A DNA stretch of 64,000 nt from CAWIJJ01 sp963836425 (GTDB taxonomy: Bacteria; Acidobacteriota; Terriglobia; Bryobacterales; Bryobacteraceae). Numbering within the stretch: the stretch's first letter is position 1; each line of letters starts with the position of its first letter. Of this stretch, positions 8,521 through 18,260 are shown one piece after another. The position numbers and the translations under genes are program-made. The stretch lies in assembly GCA_963836425.1 (NCBI GenBank), contig CAWIJJ010000016.1:434001-498000 (forward strand), read 5' to 3'. The notes under the pieces were generated by a model. The model was not told the origin of the DNA. It ran no database searches and saw only the letters and a program-made list of their open reading frames with translations.

Positions 8521-10125
8521 TCAGGACGCGCCGGGCACAGCTTCCTGCCGCTCAATCTCGCGTTCCCGCATGAGGAATTTCTGCACCTTGCCCGAGATGG
8601 TCATCGGGAAGGAATCGACGAAGCGGATGTATTGCGGGATTTTGAAGTGCGCGATCTGACCGCGGCAGAATTCCCGGAATTCCTCTTCGGTGGCCGTTTC
8701 TCCGGCGCGCAGCCGGATCCACGCGGCCACGGCTTCTCCTAAACGCCGGTCGGGCACACCCACCACTTGCACGTCCGCGATCTTGGGGTGCGTATGGAGG
8801 AACTCCTCCACCTCTCGCGGGGAAATGTTTTCGCCGCCTCGAATGATGGTGTCTTTGGCGCGCCCGGTGATCCGGATGTAGCCGTCGGACTGCATGCGCG
8901 CCAGGTCCCCGGTGTGCAGCCAGCCCTCGGAGTCGATCGTGGCCGCGGTGGTTTCCGGATCGCCGTCGTAACCCTTCATCACCATGTAGCCGCGCGCGCA
9001 GAGTTCGCCCTCCTCTCCATACGCGACGATCTCGGCGGTCTCCGTGGAAACGATCTTCACCTCCGCATTGGGCATCACGACCCCCACTGTGCTCACGCGC
9101 TTCTCCACCGCATCGTCCAGCTTGGACATGGTGATGATGGGCGAGCTTTCCGTTTGCCCGTACCCGATAATAACACCCGGGCAATGCATGTCCGCCATCA
9201 CCCGCTTCATCACTTCGATCGGGCACGGGGATCCCGCCATCATGCCCGTGCGCAGGCTGGTGAGTCGGAAGCGCTGGAACTCCGGGTGCTCGAGTTCGGC
9301 GATGAACATGGCCGGCACCCCGTAGACCATCGTGCACTGCTCCGCGTCGATGGCCTCGAGAACCGCCAGCGCATCGAAGCGCGCCGAAGGGAGCACCATC
9401 GCGGCGCCCGTAAGAATCCAGGTCATCGCGCCGATGACGCAACCGAAACAGTGGTAGAGCGGAACCGGCAGGCAGATGCGATCGTGCTCGGTGGCTTCGA
9501 ATCCCCCCGCGATCACCGCGCCGTTGTTGACCAGGTTGTGATGCGTCAGCAGAACGCCCTTGGGGTTGCCCGTCGTGCCGGAAGTGTACTGAATGTTCGC
9601 GACCGCGTGCGGCGCCGGCGTCGATTCCGGCAGTTCGCCGGGCGAGCCGAGCATCCCGCGCCACGATTCCCGCCCGATGCCGATCACGTGACGCAATTCA
9701 TCCCTTTGCCCGTCCCGTGCGTCCGCCAGGATGGCCAGGTAATCGCCGCGCTCGTCCCTCTCCCAGAGGAACAGGGCGCGCATGCGGCTGCGCTGGATCA
9801 CGTAGCGCATTTCGTGCGAGCGGTAGGCCGGGTTGAGATTGACCAGCACCAGTCCGCAGCGGGCAGCCGCAAGCTGTAGCAGCAGCCACTCGTGGCAGTT
9901 GGGCGACCACACGCCGATGCGGTCGCCCGGCGTCAGGCCGAGACCCGCGAGTCCGCCGGCCACCGTGTCCACTTCGCACGCCAGTTCACTCCAGGTAAGG
10001 CGCAGGTTCTGGTGGCGGGAAACCAGTGCCAGGCGCGCGGGAAAGCGCTCCGCCGTCGCGGCAAAAGCTTCGAAGATATCGGCGTTGAGCAGCGGCGCGG
10101 AAGGGCCTCGGGCTTGGCTGGGCAT
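8521..10125 (-). CDS. AMP-dependent acyl-CoA synthetase (medium/long-chain fatty acid type)
   Basis: 534 residues from ATG 10123-10125. It activates a carboxylic acid to an acyl-adenylate and then a CoA thioester. The P-loop-like motif YTSGTTGNPKG is near residue 180, the adenylate motif YGQTE near 325, and the ELCARGYMVMKGY, GWLHTGDL and GRAKDTIIRGGENISPREVE blocks mark the hinge and C-terminal domain; a lysine in GKVQK near the end fits the catalytic lysine. It resembles the ACSF2/FadD family. The frame stays open far upstream, but that part is antisense to the TPR gene, so the start here is the sensible one. The gene is divergent from the TPR gene with a 96-base shared control region. Confidence 0.9.
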   Translation of the reverse strand: MPSQARGPSAPLLNADIFEAFAATAERFPARLALVSRHQNLRLTWSELACEVDTVAGGLAGLGLTPGDRIGVWSPNCHEWLLLQLAAARCGLVLVNLNPAYRSHEMRYVIQRSRMRALFLWERDERGDYLAILADARDGQRDELRHVIGIGRESWRGMLGSPGELPESTPAPHAVANIQYTSGTTGNPKGVLLTHHNLVNNGAVIAGGFEATEHDRICLPVPLYHCFGCVIGAMTWILTGAAMVLPSARFDALAVLEAIDAEQCTMVYGVPAMFIAELEHPEFQRFRLTSLRTGMMAGSPCPIEVMKRVMADMHCPGVIIGYGQTESSPIITMSKLDDAVEKRVSTVGVVMPNAEVKIVSTETAEIVAYGEEGELCARGYMVMKGYDGDPETTAATIDSEGWLHTGDLARMQSDGYIRITGRAKDTIIRGGENISPREVEEFLHTHPKIADVQVVGVPDRRLGEAVAAWIRLRAGETATEEEFREFCRGQIAHFKIPQYIRFVDSFPMTISGKVQKFLMREREIERQEAVPGAS

Positions 10126-10221
10126 CGTAACGGAAATCACGAGTGTAACGGAATTGAAGAGCCGTTTGGGAGGCCCGCTCCGCGTGCACTGGCATAAAGT
10201 AACATATCGGCGAGGGACGCT

Positions 10222-11820
10222 ATGCGATTGCTGTCTGTTTTCCTGCTTGCCGTGGCGCTGGCCCCTGCTCAGCACCACGAAATGACGGCCGAAAAACCGG
10301 TCGCTCTCTACCCCGGACTGGGGATCTGGAAACACCCCATCCACACTTCCAATCCCGACGCGCAGAAATATTTCGACCAGGGCCTCGCGCTGATGTTCGG
10401 GTTCAACCGCTATGAAGCCCTGCGTTCGTTCCAGAAGGTGACGGAACTCGACCCGCAAGCCGCCATGGGCTACTGGGGAATGGCCATGGCCCAGGGCCCT
10501 TACGTCAACATGGACGGCGAGCCGACCTACGACATCAAGGCATCGTGCGCCGCCGCCGAATCCGGGCTGAAAGTTGCGGGCGCGCCGGAGCGCGAGCGGG
10601 CATACCTTGAAGCCGCTGCGAAACGGTGCCCAGACTACGGCAAACCCGAAGCCTATACCGCCGCAATGCGCGACCTGATGCAGAAATATCCGGACGACCT
10701 GGACGCCGCCACCTTGTTCGCGGAAAGCCTGATGATTCCCGTGCGCTGGAAATGGTACGCCGCGGACGGAACGCCGGCGCCGGGCATGGACGAGGCCGAA
10801 CGCACCCTCGAGGCCGTCATGCGCCGCTGGCCCGACCATCCGGGCGCCAATCACTACTACATCCACGCGGTCGAATCGTCCCGAACCCCCGAGCGCGCCG
10901 TGCCGAGCGCCCAGCGGCTCATGGGCGTGACTCCCATGATGGGACACATGGTCCACATGCCGGCACATATCTGGCTGGTGCTCGGGCAATGGGAACTGGC
11001 CGCGACCCTGAACGAACGCGCCGCGGAAGTGGACCGGCGCTACTTCGCGGAAACCAACATATCGGCCGGGTCTTACCCCATGTACTACGTGCACAACCTG
11101 CACTTCGTGGCTTACGCCCGCTGGATGCAGGGCCGCAAGGAAGACGGCCTGAAAGCCGCGGATACGATGGCCGCTGCCATGGAGCCAATGGCGGCCGTGA
11201 TGCCGGAGTATGCGGACGCCTTCCGCGCACTGACGCTGTTCGGACGCGTGCGATTCTCCGACTGGGACGGCATCCTCAAAATTCCGCAGCCCAAAGCAGA
11301 ACATGCGGCCACCATGATGGCCTGGCATTTCTCCCGGGCGGCAGCCCTGAGTGCGAAGGGTGACCGCGCCGGCGCGCTCAAGGAACAGGCGGCGTTCGAG
11401 GCCGGCCGCAAAATGGTGCCTGCCGAGGCTCCCTGGGGAAACAACAAAGCCGTGAACGTGCTCGCGCTGGCCTCGGAGGTACTCGCCGGACGACTGGCCG
11501 AATCGCCCGCCGCCGGCGTGCCCCATTTCCGCAAGGCTGTGGAGATGCAGGACGCCCTCGTGTACGACGAGCCTCCGGCGTGGTATTACCCCGTGCGGGA
11601 ATCGCTGGGCGCGGCACTCCTGCGCGCCGGAAACGCGGCCGAAGCGGCAGCCGTCTTCCGCGAAGGCGTGGCGCGCTCTCCCGGAAACGGACGCATGTTG
11701 TTCGGGCTGATGGAGAGTCTGAAGGCGCAGGGAAAAACGGAGGAGGCTGACTGGGTGCGGAAGGAGTTCGATGCTGCCTGGGCCAAAGCCGACGTCAAGC
11801 TCACGCTTGCGGAGCTGTGA
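10222..11820 (+). CDS. Exported TPR-repeat protein
   Basis: 532 residues with a signal peptide (LLSVFLLAVALAPAQ). Tetratricopeptide-like helices run through most of the chain, for example KYFDQGLALMFGFNRYEALRSF near residue 50 and a C-terminal pair (ESLGAALLRAGNAAEAAAVF, then FREGVARSPGNGRMLFGL). The YWGMAMAQGP and HMPAHIW motifs mark a family of periplasmic TPR proteins common in Acidobacteria and Bacteroidetes; their role is not known. It is divergent from the acyl-CoA synthetase gene and convergent with the first receptor gene, with a terminator-like stem-loop between. Confidence 0.82.
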   Translation: MRLLSVFLLAVALAPAQHHEMTAEKPVALYPGLGIWKHPIHTSNPDAQKYFDQGLALMFGFNRYEALRSFQKVTELDPQAAMGYWGMAMAQGPYVNMDGEPTYDIKASCAAAESGLKVAGAPERERAYLEAAAKRCPDYGKPEAYTAAMRDLMQKYPDDLDAATLFAESLMIPVRWKWYAADGTPAPGMDEAERTLEAVMRRWPDHPGANHYYIHAVESSRTPERAVPSAQRLMGVTPMMGHMVHMPAHIWLVLGQWELAATLNERAAEVDRRYFAETNISAGSYPMYYVHNLHFVAYARWMQGRKEDGLKAADTMAAAMEPMAAVMPEYADAFRALTLFGRVRFSDWDGILKIPQPKAEHAATMMAWHFSRAAALSAKGDRAGALKEQAAFEAGRKMVPAEAPWGNNKAVNVLALASEVLAGRLAESPAAGVPHFRKAVEMQDALVYDEPPAWYYPVRESLGAALLRAGNAAEAAAVFREGVARSPGNGRMLFGLMESLKAQGKTEEADWVRKEFDAAWAKADVKLTLAEL

Positions 11821-11839
11821 ACTGCCCGCCGGGCAGCGC

Positions 11840-11875
11840 GCGCGGGGAACGGCGTGAATCCGCCCCTCCCCGCGC
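11840..11875. terminator. Stem-loop between convergent genes
   Basis: GCGCGGGGA at 11840-11848 pairs with TCCCCGCGC at 11867-11875, and inside it GGCG 11851-11854 pairs with CGCC 11861-11864. It sits between the stops of the TPR gene (11820) and the receptor gene (11904). No T tract is present, so it may end transcription weakly or in a Rho-assisted way in both directions. Confidence 0.5.
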
Positions 11876-11903
11876 CCTCCGCTGTTGAATCAGCTTCCTT
11901 TCT

Positions 11904-14900
11904 TCAGAAGCTGTAGCGCAAGCTCAACTGAAGATTGCGCTCGCTGCTCTTGCCCGTTACCTTCCCGAACGTGCTGCTGCGAGGATCGGAACTGGCGCCG
12001 CTCCAATTCGGGTGGTTGAGCCAGTTGAACGCTTCCGCGCGGAACAGCAGCCGGTGCTTCTCGGTCATCGCAAATTCCTTGAACAGCCCCAGGTTCCAGT
12101 TCTGGAAACCGGGATTGTAGAAGTAGTTGCGGAGCCGGTCCTTCACCATTGTTCCGGCGGCGGGCGCGGTGAAGAGCGAGTTGCCGGAGCTATCCGTCAC
12201 GGTCAGCCACTGCGCCGGATCTGCGGCGTTACCTCCAGCCGCAAACTGGCGTGGATAATCGGGGTCCTGGCCGTAGTTGGCGTACTTCCAGAAATACTGA
12301 ATCTGGTTGCCGCTGCCCGGCCCGATGCCCGCGAAGTCGTCGCCGGTCTGGACTTTGAACGGAGTGCCGCTCTGGAATTGGGTCACACCCGTGATCTGCC
12401 AGCCGCCCGCCACTGCCTTGAGAGCCCGGCTGCTGGAGTTGCGGAAGAACGGCAGCTGGTAGATGAAGTTGATCACCGCAACGTGCCGCGTATCGTAGTC
12501 GCACGGACCCCACAGGAATGTGGCGTCGTATGCGTCCGGAATCACGTCGCGTTGCGCGGAGCCGTCGTCCATGCACTTGGAAAGCGTATACGCAACGCCG
12601 AAGCTGATGCCGCTGCTGTAACGGCGGTTCAACTCGAGCTGAAGCCCGTTGTACATGGAATTGGCGTCGTTGAAGGTCTCGCGAATCGGGCCGTAGCCCT
12701 TGTACGGCCGCAGCGCGTTCACGTTCACGCCCGGGTTGGCCTGCACCGTCCCGATCAACGGCTGGTTGATGTTCTTCTCGCGCTGCCCGTACAACCCGCG
12801 CCGTCCCACGTAGCTCACGCTGGCCACCGTGTTGCGCATCACCTCACGCTCGGCAGTCAGGTTCCACGTGTAGGCCTGCGGCATGTGGAACACCTTGGCC
12901 TGCGTGTTCACGCTCAGCGGGAAACTCGCCAGCGAGCCGCCGCCCGGATTGTCCACTGATCCCGTTGGCACCGAGGCCAGCGGCTGCAACGGCGGATTGC
13001 CGCCCAGGAAGATCGAGTCGCTCACACCCAGGCGCGTCGTGAACTTGCCCGCGCCGGCGCGCAGCACCGTCTTCTCCCCAAGCTGATACGCAATGCCGAG
13101 TCTCGGCTGGAAGTTGAACTTGTCGATTTCGGAGTACCACCGCGGCTCGCCCACGAACTTGTTGTCGAACTGCCCCGTGGTCGCGATCGGCACCCGGCCC
13201 TTGGCCGCATCCGGCCAGCCATCGCCCGGAATGATGATCCCGTTGTATGGGTCGCCCGTGTTGGGAATCGGATTACCCGTCGCCGGATCCACCTGCACCG
13301 CCTTCGCCGGATCGTAATACTTCGGGTCGAAGACCGTCATGTTGTTCCACAGGCTGTAATACGGCTGCACAATTGTGTGGCGAACGCCGTAAATGATCTT
13401 CAGTTTCTGGGTGGCCTTCCACTCATCCTGCGCGAACCACTCGTACATGTGCCCGCGATACGGAGTGAACGAGCGGATGCCGATCTCGGCATAGTTGGCG
13501 AACAGGCCGAGGGCCACATCGCCGATGCCTACGCCCGAGCCGCCGGGACGCGTGTTGTTGAATTCAAAGCGGCCGTTCTGGTTGTCCGTTCCGCCCGGAA
13601 CGCCCTGCACGTTGATCTGGTCGTAGTCGTTCTGCCCGGCCCGCTCGAAGGTGAAGCCGAACTTCATCGTGTGGTTGTCTTTGATCTTGGTGAGGTTGAC
13701 GTTGATGTCATAAATCGGCCCGGTGGAGTTCGAGGGATACGGGCTACCCGTATAGCCGTCCACGCCCGGAATCGAAACCGCCGGAAGTTTGTTCGGACGA
13801 TCCTTGCCGGGATAGATGTACGGATAGTTGAGCCCGTACTTGGTGCGGTCGAACTCGGGGGTATCCTGCATGCGGATGAACACCTGGTCGCGACTGGCGG
13901 AGAGCAGGGTTTCGAGCAGCAGGGTCGGTCCGAAGGTGTGGGTCCAGTTAAGCGATCCGGTCTGGTTGGGACGGTCGAAGGTCCGCGCCGAGAACAGGAA
14001 CGTCGTCTGGAACGGGGAGATGTCCAGGTAATGATAGAGCTGTCCGCGGAAACGAATATTGTCCTGCGGCGTGGGCAGAACGTCGATGCCGATGGTATCC
14101 TTCCGCTGATTCGTAGGCGCCGCCGCCGCACCGAACCAGTTGCTGGTGCCCAGGGCGATGTTCGGCTCCGGATAGACATTCAGAAGCGCGAGCCCGTTGT
14201 GGCTGAGCTTGCTTGGCGGAATGACGTTGTTTGGAAACGGCAGTCCGGTGGCCGGATCCTTGATGATCTGCGCCGAACCGAACCAGATGCTGGGCTGTAG
14301 CAATTCGCTGAAGTCGCCCTGCCGCATCAGCAGGCTGGGGACTCGGCGAAGGTTGCTCTGCTCCAGGCGGCGCCTGGCCCATTCCTGCGCCCAGGTGAAG
14401 AACACCTTGCTGCGGTCGGTCATGACCCCGGGGATGTATACCGGACCGCTCAGGTTGTAGCCGAACTGGTTGAACTTGAACGGGGGCGCGAAATTTGTGG
14501 ATGGGCTGCGATTGCGCGACCAGGAGTTCGCATCGAGAGCGTTGTTGCGGAAATACTCGTACGCGGACCCGTGAAGATCCCGCGTGCCGCTCTTGGTGAT
14601 GACGCGGATCTGCCCGCCCGACGAGCGTCCGAATTCGGCGCCGTAGGATGCCGTCAGAACCTGCACTTCCGCCGTCTGGTCCAGATCGGCGGTACCGATC
14701 GAAGTACCGTTGGAGCGGGTGCGCACACCCACCGCCCCGTCGTACGTGATCAGATTATCCTGCGTGCGGGAGCCGTTGATATTCAGGCCGCCCGTGGTCA
14801 GATCGAAACTGAATCCCGCCAGCGAACCGCCCCGTACGCCGGGCTTTAACAGCGCCAGGTAAATCGGATTGCGGCCGTTCAACTGGAGATCCTGAATCTG

Positions 14901-15323
14901 CTTGCCTTCCACCACCTTGCCCAGCGCGCCGGATTCGGTCTGCAACTGGGTGGCGGTAGCGGTCACTTCCACTGTTTCGCTTAGTTGGCCGACCGTGAGC
15001 GTCGCGCTGATATTGGCGGGAACGCTCGGATCGACTTTGTTGTCCTTCGATTCGAACTTCTTGAACCCCGGGGCTTGCACCGCGATGGTGTACATGCCGG
15101 GCGGTACCGTCGGGATTGAATAGACACCGGACTCATTGGTTTCGGCTTCGCGCGCGCGGCCGTTCGCCTGATTGGTCAGCGTTACTTTCGCTTTCGGAAC
15201 GGCGGCGCCGGAGGGATCGGTTATCACTCCGTTGACGTTGGCATTGTCCGACTGCGCCCACGTAAAGGGCGCGATCAGGATCAGCAGCCCGAATAAGACT
15301 GCCGGCAAACGAACATGGTTCAT
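11904..15323 (-). CDS. Oar-like TonB-dependent outer-membrane receptor, copy A
   Basis: 1139 residues from ATG 15321-15323, preceded by a strong GAGGAG ribosome site 5 bases upstream; an in-frame TTG 15 bases earlier was rejected. Order: signal peptide (to about 24), carboxypeptidase-regulatory beta sandwich (SDNANVNGVITDPSGAAVP, about 26-110), plug (about 115-240) and a large beta barrel ending in LSLRYSF, the aromatic end used by the BAM machinery. Such receptors are thought to import large ligands or sugars or to act in surface adhesion. Copy B at 19963-23382 has the same length and is about nine-tenths identical in protein by eye, with many silent differences. Confidence 0.93.
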   Translation of the reverse strand: MNHVRLPAVLFGLLILIAPFTWAQSDNANVNGVITDPSGAAVPKAKVTLTNQANGRAREAETNESGVYSIPTVPPGMYTIAVQAPGFKKFESKDNKVDPSVPANISATLTVGQLSETVEVTATATQLQTESGALGKVVEGKQIQDLQLNGRNPIYLALLKPGVRGGSLAGFSFDLTTGGLNINGSRTQDNLITYDGAVGVRTRSNGTSIGTADLDQTAEVQVLTASYGAEFGRSSGGQIRVITKSGTRDLHGSAYEYFRNNALDANSWSRNRSPSTNFAPPFKFNQFGYNLSGPVYIPGVMTDRSKVFFTWAQEWARRRLEQSNLRRVPSLLMRQGDFSELLQPSIWFGSAQIIKDPATGLPFPNNVIPPSKLSHNGLALLNVYPEPNIALGTSNWFGAAAAPTNQRKDTIGIDVLPTPQDNIRFRGQLYHYLDISPFQTTFLFSARTFDRPNQTGSLNWTHTFGPTLLLETLLSASRDQVFIRMQDTPEFDRTKYGLNYPYIYPGKDRPNKLPAVSIPGVDGYTGSPYPSNSTGPIYDINVNLTKIKDNHTMKFGFTFERAGQNDYDQINVQGVPGGTDNQNGRFEFNNTRPGGSGVGIGDVALGLFANYAEIGIRSFTPYRGHMYEWFAQDEWKATQKLKIIYGVRHTIVQPYYSLWNNMTVFDPKYYDPAKAVQVDPATGNPIPNTGDPYNGIIIPGDGWPDAAKGRVPIATTGQFDNKFVGEPRWYSEIDKFNFQPRLGIAYQLGEKTVLRAGAGKFTTRLGVSDSIFLGGNPPLQPLASVPTGSVDNPGGGSLASFPLSVNTQAKVFHMPQAYTWNLTAEREVMRNTVASVSYVGRRGLYGQREKNINQPLIGTVQANPGVNVNALRPYKGYGPIRETFNDANSMYNGLQLELNRRYSSGISFGVAYTLSKCMDDGSAQRDVIPDAYDATFLWGPCDYDTRHVAVINFIYQLPFFRNSSSRALKAVAGGWQITGVTQFQSGTPFKVQTGDDFAGIGPGSGNQIQYFWKYANYGQDPDYPRQFAAGGNAADPAQWLTVTDSSGNSLFTAPAAGTMVKDRLRNYFYNPGFQNWNLGLFKEFAMTEKHRLLFRAEAFNWLNHPNWSGASSDPRSSTFGKVTGKSSERNLQLSLRYSF

Positions 15324-15575
15324 GCTTTCTCCTCTCAATTTTGAGAAAAACCCCTTAGCATTACAGGCAGCGAACGGAGTTGTCCGGCTTGGTGGATGAA
15401 AGAACGCAACCCCTCTCGTTCGGCCCCTGAAAATTTTGCTTATGCCGAAAATATCACATTCCGGCAGGGAAAGGCCATGAGGATTTCCGCCGTTTTGAGA
15501 TACAAATCACGTATTTACGCGAATGTAAAGGAAGTGCCGGCCGCGGATTTCTCCGCGGAATCGTGCCGGCTGGCC

Positions 15576-16334
15576 CTATTCCGCCGCGCCGCGGCCGGTC
15601 CAGCTCGCTTTCAAAAAATCGCGGTTCATGCGCGCGATCACCTCGAGCGTGATCCCTTTCGGGCACACCGCTTCGCATTCCCCGATGTTGGTGCAGCTCC
15701 CGAACAGCTCCTGCCGCGATTGCGCCACCATCGCCGTCACCCGCTGCTCGCGCTCCGGCTGGCCCTGCGGCAACAGCCCCAGGTGCGCGATCTTCGCCGC
15801 CGTGAACAGCGATGCCGACGCGTTCGGGCACATCGCCACGCAGGCGCCGCAGCCGATGCACGCCGCCGCGTCCATGGAACGCTCCGCGTCCTCCTTCGGC
15901 ACCAGAATCGCGTTGCCGTCCGGCGCGCTTCCGGTCGAGGCCGAAATGAATCCGCCCGCGGCGATAAGCCGGTCCAAAGCGGTCCGGTCCACCACCAGGT
16001 CTTTGATCACCGGAAACGCCACCGCCCGCCAAGGCTCCAGGTACAGTTCGTCGCCGTCTTTGTAGTGCCGCATGTGGAGCTGGCACAGAGTGGTTCCCGG
16101 CAGCGACCCGTGCGCCACTCCGTTCACCATGCACCCGCACATGCCGCAGATGCCTTCCCGGCAGTCGTGGTCGAACGCCACGGGCTCCTCGCCTTTGCCG
16201 GTCAGGTCCTCGTTGAGCACGTCCAGCATCTCCAGGAACGACATCTCTTCGCTTACGTCCGGCACTTCGTACCGCACCATGCGGCCCTGCTCGGAGGCGC
16301 TCCGCTGCCGCCAGATGTGGAGAATGATTCGCAT
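15576..16334 (-). CDS. sdhB: Succinate dehydrogenase iron-sulfur subunit
   Basis: 252 residues. It passes electrons from the flavoprotein to the membrane subunit. Cysteines for [2Fe-2S] are in CREGICGMCGC plus a later Cys, for [4Fe-4S] in CIGCGACVAMCP, and for [3Fe-4S] in CTNIGECEAVCPKG. The form resembles the type B (actinobacterial, Bacteroidetes) enzymes rather than E. coli SdhB. The start ATG 16332-16334 shares one base with the sdhA stop (TAATG), indicating translational coupling. About 250 bases of non-coding sequence separate its end from the receptor A start. Confidence 0.95.
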   Translation of the reverse strand: MRIILHIWRQRSASEQGRMVRYEVPDVSEEMSFLEMLDVLNEDLTGKGEEPVAFDHDCREGICGMCGCMVNGVAHGSLPGTTLCQLHMRHYKDGDELYLEPWRAVAFPVIKDLVVDRTALDRLIAAGGFISASTGSAPDGNAILVPKEDAERSMDAAACIGCGACVAMCPNASASLFTAAKIAHLGLLPQGQPEREQRVTAMVAQSRQELFGSCTNIGECEAVCPKGITLEVIARMNRDFLKASWTGRGAAE

Positions 16335-18247
16335 TACTTGTAGCTCCGTTGCGTCGGATGCACGTATTCGAAATCGAGATGTTCCTTGTGAAGCTCCGGC
16401 TGGTTCCCCACGCCGCGAAACTCCCAGGCGGCGGCATAGCTGTACCGTTCGTCGTCGCGGGCAGCCTCCCCTTCCGGCGTCTGGTACTCTTCCCGGAAAT
16501 GGCCGCCGCAACTCTCGTTGCGCTCGAGCGCGTCCAGACACATCAACTCCGCCAGTTCGAAGAAGTCCGCCACGCGGCCCGCCTTCTCGAGCGACTGGTT
16601 CAGCTCTTCGCCGGTGCCCAGCACCTTCACGTCGCTCCAGAACCGCTCCCGCAGCGCCGGGATTTGCTCCAGTGCGTACGTCAATCCCTGCGCCGTCCGC
16701 GACATCCCGCAGTAGTCCCACATCAGCTTGCCGAGTTCGCGGTGGTGCGAGTCCACCGAGCGTGTGCCCTTGATTTCGAGCAGCCTTTTAGTCAGGCAGG
16801 TCACCTGCGTTTCCGCCTCCCTGACGGCGGGGTGCCCCGGCTCCACAGCGGGAAACTTGTTCGAGGCCAGGTAATCGCCGATCGTGGCCGGAAGCACGAA
16901 GTATCCGTCCGCCAGCCCCTGCATCAGCGCGCTCGCGCCCAGCCGGTTCGCTCCGTGATCGGAGAAGTTCGCCTCCCCGATCACGTACAGCCCGGGAATC
17001 GTGGACATCAGATTGTAGTCCACCCACAGGCCGCCCATGGTGTAGTGGATGGCCGGATAGATGCGCATCGGCCGCTGGTACGGATCCTCGCCCGTGATGC
17101 GCTCGTACATGTCGAACAGGTTGCCGTAGCGCTCCTTGATCGCGTTCTTTCCCAGCCGCTGGATCGAATCGCGAAAATCCAGGTACACCGCCAGCCCGGA
17201 CTCGCCCACGCCGCGCCCTTCGTCGCACACCATCTTGGCGTTTCGCGAAGCCACGTCGCGCGGCACCAGGTTGCCGAAACTCGGGTATCGCCGCTCCAGG
17301 TAATAGTCGCGCTCGGCTTCCGGAATCTCGCTCGCCTTGCGCTTGTCGCCTTTCTTGAGCGGCACCCAAACCCGCCCGTCGTTGCGCAGCGATTCGCTCA
17401 TCAGCGTCAGCTTCGACTGGTACTCGCCCGATACCGGGATGCACGTCGGGTGAATCTGCGTGAAGCATGGATTGGCGAACAGCGCGCCCCGCTTGTGCGC
17501 GCGCCAGATGGCGGTCGCGTTCGAACCTTTCGCGTTGGTCGAAAGGTAATAGACGTTGCTGTATCCTCCCGTTCCCAATACCACCGCGTCCCCGATGTGC
17601 GTCTGCACCTTGCCCGTAATCAGGTTCCGTGTGACGATGCCGCGAGCCTTGCCGTCGATCACCACCAGGTCCAGCATTTCCGTGCGCGGATACATCTCTA
17701 CCGCGCCCAGCCCGATCTGCCGCTCCAGCGCCTGGTACGCGCCCAGCAGCAACTGCTGTCCCGTCTGCCCGCGCGCGTAGAACGTCCGCGAAACCTGCGC
17801 TCCGCCGAACGAGCGGTTATCCAGATATCCCGAGTATTCCCGGGCGAACGGCACGCCCTGAGCCACGCACTGATCGATGATGTTCAGGCTGATCTGCGCC
17901 AGCCGGTACACATTCGATTCCCGCGCGCGGAAGTCCCCGCCCTTCACCGTGTCGTAGAACAGCCGGTAAATGCTGTCGCCGTCGTTGCGGTAATTCTTGG
18001 CCGCGTTGATTCCGCCCTGGGCCGCAATGCTGTGCGCGCGCCGCGGCGAATCCTGAAAGCAGAAGCATTTCACCTTGTAGCCCAGTTCCGCCAGGCTGGC
18101 CGCCGCCGATCCGCCCGCAAGCCCCGTACCCACCACGATGATCGTGTGCTTGCGCTTGTTGGCCGGATTCACCAGCTTCAACTGAAATTTGTGCCGCTCC
18201 CAGCGCGTCTCCACCGGGCCCGAAGGTGATTTCGAATCGAGTTGCAT
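16334..18247 (-). CDS. sdhA: Succinate dehydrogenase flavoprotein subunit
   Basis: 637 residues. It oxidises succinate to fumarate in the TCA cycle. The FAD dinucleotide motif is VVGTGLAGGSAA near residue 38, and H72 in AHSIAAQGG should carry the covalent FAD. Substrate-site elements include HPTCIPVSGEY and the GLYVIGEANFSDHGANRLG block. The chosen start has an AGAGGA ribosome site 9 bases upstream; another ATG three codons earlier (18256) is possible but sits directly on that site. It lies 13 bases after sdhC and overlaps sdhB by one base. Confidence 0.95.
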   Translation of the reverse strand: MQLDSKSPSGPVETRWERHKFQLKLVNPANKRKHTIIVVGTGLAGGSAAASLAELGYKVKCFCFQDSPRRAHSIAAQGGINAAKNYRNDGDSIYRLFYDTVKGGDFRARESNVYRLAQISLNIIDQCVAQGVPFAREYSGYLDNRSFGGAQVSRTFYARGQTGQQLLLGAYQALERQIGLGAVEMYPRTEMLDLVVIDGKARGIVTRNLITGKVQTHIGDAVVLGTGGYSNVYYLSTNAKGSNATAIWRAHKRGALFANPCFTQIHPTCIPVSGEYQSKLTLMSESLRNDGRVWVPLKKGDKRKASEIPEAERDYYLERRYPSFGNLVPRDVASRNAKMVCDEGRGVGESGLAVYLDFRDSIQRLGKNAIKERYGNLFDMYERITGEDPYQRPMRIYPAIHYTMGGLWVDYNLMSTIPGLYVIGEANFSDHGANRLGASALMQGLADGYFVLPATIGDYLASNKFPAVEPGHPAVREAETQVTCLTKRLLEIKGTRSVDSHHRELGKLMWDYCGMSRTAQGLTYALEQIPALRERFWSDVKVLGTGEELNQSLEKAGRVADFFELAELMCLDALERNESCGGHFREEYQTPEGEAARDDERYSYAAAWEFRGVGNQPELHKEHLDFEYVHPTQRSYK

Positions 18248-18260
18248 TGCGCCCATTCCT

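Noticed and set aside
10126..11526. Upstream extension of the acyl-CoA synthetase frame to about 1000 residues
   Set aside because: The extra part is antisense to the well-supported TPR gene and shows no domain; GC-rich DNA gives long open antisense frames.
16349..18229. Long rightward open frame opposite sdhA
   Set aside because: Mirror-frame artefact of high third-position GC; the translated product is rich in H, R and P with no domain. Similar long antisense frames opposite the permeases, zwf, C45 and receptor genes were dropped for the same reason.
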